From Thermoflexus sp. (GTDB taxonomy: Bacteria > Chloroflexota > Anaerolineae > Thermoflexales > Thermoflexaceae): a stretch of DNA of 10,792 nucleotides. Below the pieces are notes generated by a model that saw nothing but the letters and a program-made list of their open reading frames with translations, was not told the origin of the DNA and searched no databases. This document shows positions 6,600 through 10,792 of this stretch, piece after piece (position 1 is the first letter of the stretch; every line of letters begins with the position of its first letter). A program made the position numbers and the translations under genes. The stretch is from the NCBI GenBank assembly GCA_017743605.1, contig JAGHYO010000060.1:1-10792 (forward strand). The letters run 5' to 3'.

Positions 6600-7384
6600 T
6601 CACGAAGATGAAATCATCGGAGATCCGCCCGACCCCGAAAGGTTCCCATCGGCGGGCCCGACCGCCGATGGCCCATCCTCGCCCGGAGCGCTCCGCTGGG
6701 CGGTTGAGAAGAGTTCTGCCCGGCCTCGGAGGGGTCGCCTTGCTGGTGCTGGGGGCTCTCCTGGGCGGCCTGGGGATCGTCTGGGGTTCGCAGATCCTCT
6801 CCTCCAGCCCCGAACCCTACCTGGCACCCCAGCCAACTTCCTCCGCCCGCATCCCCCGGGTGGGTCTGGTGGCGGGGCATCTGGGGCACGACAGCGGGGC
6901 GGTCTGTGCCGACGGACTCACCGAGGTCAAGGTCAACACGGCCATCGCTCGAGAAGTGGCCCGCCGCCTGGAGGACCTGGGATATCAGGTGGACCTCCTG
7001 GAGGAGTTCGACCAGCGGCTGAACGGCTATCGGGCAGCGGCTTTGCTCTCCATCCACGCCGACTCCTGCGAATACATCAACGATCAGGCGACCGGCTTCA
7101 AGGTGGCCCGGGCTCAGGCCGACACCGTGCCGGAGCAGAGCGATCGCCTGGTGGCCTGCCTGATCTCCGCCTACCAGCAGCGCACTGGGTTGCGCTTCCA
7201 CGCCAACAGCATCACCTACGATATGACCGATTACCACGCTTTCCGGGAGATCGACCCCCGCACCCCCGCGGCCATCATCGAGACCGGGTTCCTCTACCTC
7301 GATCGAAGGATCCTCACCGAAGGGCGGGAGCGGGTGGTGGAGGGCATCGTGGAGGGTCTGCGCTGCTTTTTAGAAGGCCAGTGA
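6596..7384 (+). CDS. Membrane-anchored N-acetylmuramoyl-L-alanine amidase (Amidase_3 type)
   Basis: This zinc hydrolase should cleave the bond between N-acetylmuramic acid and L-alanine in peptidoglycan, outside the cytoplasmic membrane. The 262-aa frame has a basic cytoplasmic N-terminus (1-40), one membrane helix (about 43-66), a short Ser/Pro linker and a compact catalytic domain (about 86-260). The Amidase_3 zinc ligands and catalytic Glu are recognisable: H95 in AGHLGHDSG, E110 in LTEVKVN, H154 in SIHADS and E229 in AAIIETGF. The N-terminal HxGHDxG differs from the usual HGGxDxG but keeps the His. The start is uncertain: ATG 6596 has no ribosome binding site and overlaps the upstream TGA (ATGA), while ATG 6608 and 6668 also lack good sites. 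It may have relied on translational coupling to a gene now deleted. No separate promoter is evident. Confidence 0.88.
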   Translation: MITKMKSSEIRPTPKGSHRRARPPMAHPRPERSAGRLRRVLPGLGGVALLVLGALLGGLGIVWGSQILSSSPEPYLAPQPTSSARIPRVGLVAGHLGHDSGAVCADGLTEVKVNTAIAREVARRLEDLGYQVDLLEEFDQRLNGYRAAALLSIHADSCEYINDQATGFKVARAQADTVPEQSDRLVACLISAYQQRTGLRFHANSITYDMTDYHAFREIDPRTPAAIIETGFLYLDRRILTEGRERVVEGIVEGLRCFLEGQ

Positions 7385-7388
7385 GGGG

Positions 7389-7430
7389 CGGTCCGCCAGG
7401 GAGACCGTCCGGGAAGGCCTCCCCGGCGTT
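7389..7430. terminator. Candidate terminator region between convergent genes
   Basis: The 62-bp gap between the amidase stop and the secF stop holds a short stem CGGTC/GACCG (7389-7393 with 7403-7407). It is followed by an imperfect GC-rich palindrome (7409-7426) and then TTTT at 7429-7432. The pieces fit a weak intrinsic terminator for the plus-strand transcript, but the second stem is only about 5 bp before a mismatch. Confidence 0.35.
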
Positions 7431-7446
7431 TTCAAAAGTCCGGTTC

Positions 7447-8376
7447 TTACGGGACCGGCTGCTCCACCGGCCGACGGAACCACGTCCGCCACTCCCGCTT
7501 CTCCCAGACCACCAGGATGGGCGCTGCGTTGAAGAGCGAGGAATAGGTTCCGCTGATCATCCCAATGAGCAGCGTGGCGATGAAGTGCCGGATCGTCGTC
7601 CCCCCGAAGAGGAGCAGGGCAACCAAGGTAAAGATCAGCGTCAGCTGGGTGTTGAGCGAGCGGTCCAGGGTTTGCAGGATGCTGTGGTTGACGATCCGCT
7701 CGTAGGGCTCGCCGCGATAGCGGAGCAGGTTCTCCCGGATCCGGTCGAAAACCACGATGGAGTCGTGCACGGAGAAGCCGATGACCGTGAGCACCGCGGT
7801 GAGGAAGAGGGCGTCCACCTCCCACCCGAAGACCCTTCCGAAGATAGAGGCCGCGCCCACCACCACCGCTATATCATGCACCAGGGCTAAGATCGCTGCC
7901 ACGCCGTAGCGGAAGGCGTGAGGGACCTGACGGAAGGCGAAGGTGAGGTAGAGCATGATGGCCAGGGCGGCCATGGCCACCGCCACCAGGGCGCCTTGTG
8001 TGACCTCGGCGCCCACCGTGGGCCCCACGGACTCGAAGCGCTCCAGGACGACATCGCCGTAACGGGCGCGCAAGGCATCCATCACCCGGGCCTGGGTCGC
8101 GGCGTCCATCTCCTGGGTGCGGATGATCAGCGTCCCCTGCAGGGAGGGCTGGACCCGGATGTTGGCCACGGCAAAGCCCGCAGCCCCTCCCACGATCCCG
8201 CTCACCTCCTCGCTGGAGGGCGCCACCCCCGAAGGGAGGCGGAGCTCCAGCATGGAGCCGCCGGTGTAATCGATGGCCAGAGGGAGCCGGTAGAGGGCCA
8301 GGGAGATCAGGCCTGGCAAGATCACCAAAAGGGAGAGGGCGAAATACCAGTATCGCTTGCCGATGATGTCGATCAT
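7447..8376 (-). CDS. secF: Protein translocase subunit SecF
   Basis: SecF is an inner-membrane partner of SecD that uses the proton-motive force to pull exported proteins from the SecYEG channel. The ATG at 8376 is preferred because GTGAGG precedes it by 6-7 nt; an upstream GTG at 8388 has no site. The 309-aa protein has TM1 (about 11-28), the DYTGG motif (36-40) at the start of the periplasmic domain, ESVGP (115-119) before TM2, then five helices. These carry LVHDIAVV (165-172), GFSVHDSIVVFDRIREN (200-216) and RSLNTQLT (239-246), all diagnostic. Length and motif order are normal, so it should be functional. It lies 58 bp downstream of secD on the same strand and is presumably cotranscribed. 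Its end converges with the amidase gene. Confidence 0.96.
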   Translation of the reverse strand: MIDIIGKRYWYFALSLLVILPGLISLALYRLPLAIDYTGGSMLELRLPSGVAPSSEEVSGIVGGAAGFAVANIRVQPSLQGTLIIRTQEMDAATQARVMDALRARYGDVVLERFESVGPTVGAEVTQGALVAVAMAALAIMLYLTFAFRQVPHAFRYGVAAILALVHDIAVVVGAASIFGRVFGWEVDALFLTAVLTVIGFSVHDSIVVFDRIRENLLRYRGEPYERIVNHSILQTLDRSLNTQLTLIFTLVALLLFGGTTIRHFIATLLIGMISGTYSSLFNAAPILVVWEKREWRTWFRRPVEQPVP

Positions 8377-8434
8377 CCGTCGCCTCACGGTTCGAGAAGT
8401 TCAGGGATATATCCGCAGCACACGGGCGGGCGCT

Positions 8435-9853
8435 TCAGAGCCCGAACCATCCCCGGTGGACCCCGGGGCGGATGCGATCCAGCAGCACGTGGAGGAAGGC
8501 CCGGGTTACCCAGATGCCGGTGAACAGGCTGGCGGCCACCCCGATGGCCAGGGTCAGGGCGAACCCCCGCACCATGCTGGCCCCGAAGTTCAACCCGAAG
8601 ATGTAGAGGATGGAGCACGTGATCAGGGTGGCGATGTTGGAGTCCCGGATGGAGGGCCAGGCCCGCTCGAAACCGTAGTCGAGGGCCATGGCGAGATCCC
8701 GCCCGGCGCGGAGCTCCTCCTTCAGCCGCTCAAAGATCAAGATGTTGGCGTCCACCGCCATCCCGATGGAGAGCACAAACCCGGCGATCCCGGGCAGGGT
8801 CAGGGTCACCGGGAGCAGCTTGAAGACGGCGAAGACCAAGGCAGCGTAGATGCCGAGGGCCAGCACCGCCAGCACCCCGGGGACGCGGTAGTAGAGGATC
8901 ATGAACAGGGCGACGGTGGCAAACCCGACGATGCCGGCGATCAGGCTGCGCCGGATGGACTCTTGCCCCAGGGTCGGGCCGATGTTGCGGGTGTCCACGA
9001 TCTTGAGCGGCACCGGCAGGGCGCCGTAGCGGAGGGTCACCGCCAGGGCTTCGGCGTCCGCCACAGTGCTCCCGGAGCCCATCCGGATCACCCCCTGGCC
9101 CTGAGTGATCGGCTCCTGGATCACCGGACAGGAGATGACTTTCTTGTCCAGCACGATACAGAGGTAGCGCCCTACGTTCCGGGATGTGTATTCTGCGAAG
9201 AGCCGCGTGCCCTCAGCGTCCAGGGTGAAGGCCACCTCTGACTGCCGGAACTCATCCAGCTGGGGCCGGGCGCTGCGCAGGTTCCGGCCGGTCATAACCG
9301 TCCGGTAAACCGGCTCCGTCGGCCCAAAGGGCGCCGTTCCGGTCAGCTCTGATGTCTCCGTCAGGGCGGGAGTGGGGTCGAGGGACGGCGTGGCCGTGGC
9401 TGGCGCGCTTCCGGGGATCGGAGGGTCCATGCTGGTGCGGATAGTGGCGCCTTCCGGGATGGGGGTTGCGCCGGCGTCCACGAACTCCAGCAGGCCGGTC
9501 TGCTTGATCGTGTTCACGGCCTGCTCCAGGTTCGTAATCCCAGGCAATTCCACGACGATCCGCCGCGTTCCGGCGATCTGGACGACGGGCTCGGTGACGC
9601 CCAGGGCGTTCACCCGGTTCTCGATGATCCGGCGCGTGTCCTCCAGGTTGCTCCGGTCCACGGGCTGGTTCGGCGGGACATCCGCCTCCAGGAGGATCTG
9701 GATGCCTCCTTGGAGGTCCAAGCCGAGCACGGTGCGGATCTCCCGCTGCAGCCCCAGGAAACCGATCTCAATCCGGGTCTCCGAGAAGTCCACCCATAGG
9801 GCGAAGACGACCAGCAGACCGATCAGCGCCAGCCAGAGGTTCCAGTTGCGCAT
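8435..9853 (-). CDS. secD: Protein translocase subunit SecD
   Basis: SecD works with SecF in late, proton-driven steps of Sec export. The chosen ATG at 9853 gives 472 aa beginning MRNWNLWLALIG; AAGGTG lies about 9 nt upstream. An alternative in-frame GTG (9865) would add four residues, and the longer open frame above it is non-coding in character. Features in order: TM1 (about 7-21), VLGLDLQGG (42-50), the first periplasmic domain (about 50-125), a Pro/Thr/Ala-rich stretch (about 129-181), FTLDAEGTRLF (209-219), LRYGALPVPL (274-283), then five helices with GMAVDANILIFERLKEE (364-380) and DSNIATLIT (404-412). The conserved membrane Asp in VDANILI, implicated in proton movement, is present. The length is typical of bacteria with separate SecD and SecF, shorter than E. 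coli SecD. The Pro/Thr-rich insert is low complexity. Confidence 0.96.
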   Translation of the reverse strand: MRNWNLWLALIGLLVVFALWVDFSETRIEIGFLGLQREIRTVLGLDLQGGIQILLEADVPPNQPVDRSNLEDTRRIIENRVNALGVTEPVVQIAGTRRIVVELPGITNLEQAVNTIKQTGLLEFVDAGATPIPEGATIRTSMDPPIPGSAPATATPSLDPTPALTETSELTGTAPFGPTEPVYRTVMTGRNLRSARPQLDEFRQSEVAFTLDAEGTRLFAEYTSRNVGRYLCIVLDKKVISCPVIQEPITQGQGVIRMGSGSTVADAEALAVTLRYGALPVPLKIVDTRNIGPTLGQESIRRSLIAGIVGFATVALFMILYYRVPGVLAVLALGIYAALVFAVFKLLPVTLTLPGIAGFVLSIGMAVDANILIFERLKEELRAGRDLAMALDYGFERAWPSIRDSNIATLITCSILYIFGLNFGASMVRGFALTLAIGVAASLFTGIWVTRAFLHVLLDRIRPGVHRGWFGL

Positions 9854-9965
9854 CCGGAAATTCACCTTGGATTGGGTTGTCTCATTCCGTTGTCGGGAGG
9901 ATCCCGCAAGCGCTGGCCCTTCCCTCCCGGCTTTCTCAACGATCAACACCAAAGAAAGCAGTTTG

Positions 9966-9994
9966 ATTATAGGAAGCGGGAAGGGTGAATGCAA
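9966..9994 (-). promoter_or_regulatory. Candidate sigma-70-type promoter for secDF
   Basis: On the minus strand a perfect TATAAT (9971-9966) is preceded, at 17-bp spacing, by TTGCAT (9994-9989), which matches the TTG half of the -35 consensus. It would give a leader of about 105 nt before secD. The surrounding DNA is noticeably more AT-rich than the genes. Confidence 0.5.
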
Positions 9995-10034
9995 GCCCTT
10001 CCGGCTCCGGCCGGGCGGTCCTCTCGAGAGAACG

Positions 10035-10064
10035 TTGCTTGCGTGGTGCTTATGGGGGTAGGAT
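10035..10064 (+). promoter_or_regulatory. Candidate promoter for the 10100 gene
   Basis: TTGCTT (10035-10040) and TAGGAT (10059-10064) are separated by 18 bp and lie 36 nt upstream of the start codon. Each box is only a partial match. It would be divergent from the secD promoter across about 40 bp, which also holds a 10-bp palindrome CTCTCGAGAG (10021-10030). Confidence 0.3.
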
Positions 10065-10099
10065 ATTTCCTTTGAGCATCTTTCTTTGAGGAGGAAGCG

Positions 10100-10588
10100 A
10101 TGGGGGGACAGGGTTGGACTTCCGGTTCTTGGAGACGGTGGGCGGTGATCGGCGCGCTGGTGGTGCTTCCCGCGTGTCTCTGCACGTTCTGTGCGGTCAG
10201 CGGTCTGGGAGCCACACTTCTGGGGGCTGTGGGTCTGGCAGGCCTGATCGCCCAGGAGGTCCAGCCAGCTCAGGAGGCTGCGGAGCAGTTCCTCAGCGCT
10301 TTGCAGGACGAGCAATGGGAGGCCGCCTATGACCGTTGCGCCCCATCCTTCCGGCAACAGCTGGGCAGTCCTGAGGAGCTGGCCCGGCGGTATGGGGGCG
10401 ATCGCCGGCCGGTCGGGTGGTCTTTCTCCCGTTGGAATGTAGAAGTCCAGAATGGAGTCCGACAGGTAAATCTGGGGGGAACCCTCACGACAGTGAGTGA
10501 GGAGAAATTTGCCTTGTCCATGGAGCTTCGCGCGCGCGCCGTCGGGTCCGGCGAGATCTGGGAGGTCAGCGCGTTCACAATCGAATGA
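10100..10588 (+). CDS. Small membrane-anchored protein of unknown function, possibly NTF2-like
   Basis: This 162-aa protein starts at ATG 10100 behind a strong GAGGAGGAA. Residues 13-31 and 33-50 are hydrophobic, giving one long or two short membrane helices (WAVIGALVVLPACLCTFCAV and LGATLLGAVGLAGLIA), with three Cys in the first. A soluble domain follows with AAEQFLSALQDEQWEAAYDR (60-79) and a later strand-rich part (NVEVQNGVRQVNLGGTLTTV). A helix that pairs a small-residue face with 'WxxAYD', followed by beta strands, resembles DUF4878/NTF2-like domains of exported lipoproteins and membrane proteins. No catalytic residues stand out. It is divergent from secD and followed by about 200 bp without a gene. 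The fold assignment is tentative; that the gene is real is likely. Confidence 0.8.
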   Translation: MGGQGWTSGSWRRWAVIGALVVLPACLCTFCAVSGLGATLLGAVGLAGLIAQEVQPAQEAAEQFLSALQDEQWEAAYDRCAPSFRQQLGSPEELARRYGGDRRPVGWSFSRWNVEVQNGVRQVNLGGTLTTVSEEKFALSMELRARAVGSGEIWEVSAFTIE

Positions 10589-10590
10589 AG

Positions 10591-10622
10591 GGGGACGTGG
10601 CGGATGCGGAGAGTGCGTCCCC
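10591..10622 (+). terminator. Candidate hairpin downstream of the 10100 gene
   Basis: GGGGACG (10591-10597) pairs with CGTCCCC (10616-10622) across an 18-nt loop, starting 3 nt after the TGA. An overlapping alternative stem ATGCGG/CCGCAT (10604-10609 with 10621-10626) is also possible. There is no T-tract afterwards, so it is not a canonical intrinsic terminator. Confidence 0.25.
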
Positions 10623-10708
10623 GCATTGTCGGAAGCCTAAGCAGACGTAGACCAACTGCTCACCATTGGCCCGCATAGGTGGGGAGGGCATTCCCCTCAT
10701 CTGCCCAA

Positions 10709-10763
10709 CCCGACAGAATTGGGACGCGCCCCCAGCCGAGGGGTGTGTCCCAATTTTGTCGGG
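10709..10763. repeat. Long palindrome, 24-bp stem and 7-nt loop
   Basis: Positions 10709-10732 pair with 10740-10763 over 24 consecutive positions, leaving a 7-nt loop (10733-10739). Twenty-one pairs are Watson-Crick. The other three (10728/10744, 10726/10746, 10716/10756) are G opposite T, which would be G·U in a plus-strand RNA. The outer ends read CCCGACAGAATTGGGAC and GTCCCAATTTTGTCGGG. There is no T-tract after the stem, so a standard terminator is less likely than a palindromic mobile-element remnant (two facing terminal inverted repeats or a MITE) or a structured RNA. I see no second copy in this window. The remaining sequence of 10623-10708 holds only a 5-bp stem (GGGGA/TCCCC, 10681-10696) and no gene. 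Confidence 0.75.
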
Positions 10764-10768
10764 CGAGG

Positions 10769-10787
10769 TAAGATAGGGGCAGGAGGT
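10769..10787 (+). promoter_or_regulatory. Possible promoter and ribosome binding site of a gene beyond the right edge
   Basis: TAAGAT (10769-10774) could be a -10 box and AGGAGGTG (10781-10788) a strong ribosome binding site just before the window ends. No good -35 box is visible; the 17-bp position falls on TGTCCC inside the palindrome. If a start codon follows within about 10 nt beyond the window, this would be a short-leader gene. Confidence 0.3.
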
Positions 10788-10792
10788 GGATC

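Noticed and set aside
8357..9241. 294-codon open frame on the plus strand opposite secD/secF
   Set aside because: It overlaps conserved SecD and SecF coding sequence in antisense, and its translated product is a low-complexity His/Gly/Asp/Gln-rich string typical of shadows.
10021..10030. 10-bp perfect palindrome CTCTCGAGAG as an operator
   Set aside because: A 10-bp GC-balanced palindrome is expected by chance at this scale and it has no second copy; its position between divergent promoters is suggestive but not enough.
9854..10357. Extension of the secD frame far upstream of residue 1
   Set aside because: It runs through the AT-rich promoter region and across the divergent gene at 10100. 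The translated segment lacks SecD similarity, and the normal SecD N-terminus begins at 9853.
10589..10700. tRNA or small structured RNA downstream of the 10100 gene
   Set aside because: No cloverleaf, T-loop (GTTCGA) or CCA-like end can be drawn; only short competing stems are present.

Overview
The window looks like a high-GC chromosome segment of a thermophilic Chloroflexota bacterium, possibly Thermoflexus- or Anaerolineae-like. This is inferred from the style of the proteins: separate SecD and SecF with a Pro/Thr-rich SecD insert, a GT-C/DUF2142-like membrane protein with beta-rich C-terminal repeats, and an archaeal-type phosphoglycerate mutase. The taxonomy is an inference and no search was run. 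Most genes have clear GGAGG-type ribosome binding sites.

Left third (1-1983, minus strand): an operon-like run of a small membrane-anchored protein, apgM (2,3-bisphosphoglycerate-independent phosphoglycerate mutase, glycolysis) and a lipoprotein gene that resembles the start of an M28-type peptidase. The lipoprotein gene is cut off after about 64 codons, exactly where a 21-bp sequence begins. That sequence occurs twice in direct orientation (34-54 and 93-113) and resembles an insertion-sequence end. A ribosome binding site and start codon lie just inside the outer copy and point out of the window.

Middle (2095-7384, plus strand): a large membrane glycosyltransferase-like protein; a promoter with a perfect TATAAT; a two-helix membrane protein with two zinc ribbons; an agmatinase-family ureohydrolase; the remains of a polyamine-type ABC transporter; and a membrane-anchored N-acetylmuramoyl-L-alanine amidase. 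The transporter remains consist of a potA-like ATPase with a Walker A substitution, an in-frame stop and a lost 3' end. They are joined directly to what may be the last 21 codons of a permease, which overlap the amidase start as ATGA. A ureohydrolase followed by a PotA-like ATPase suggests a former polyamine locus whose uptake half has been deleted.

Right third: secD and secF (minus strand, secD first) encode the SecDF accessory subunits of the Sec translocon and converge on the amidase. Upstream of secD, and divergent from it, is a small membrane-anchored protein of unknown function (10100-10588). The right edge holds a 24-bp-stem palindrome with a 7-nt loop, followed by a possible promoter and ribosome binding site for a gene outside the window. 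I see no tRNA, rRNA, CRISPR array or complete mobile element, and no intact defence system.
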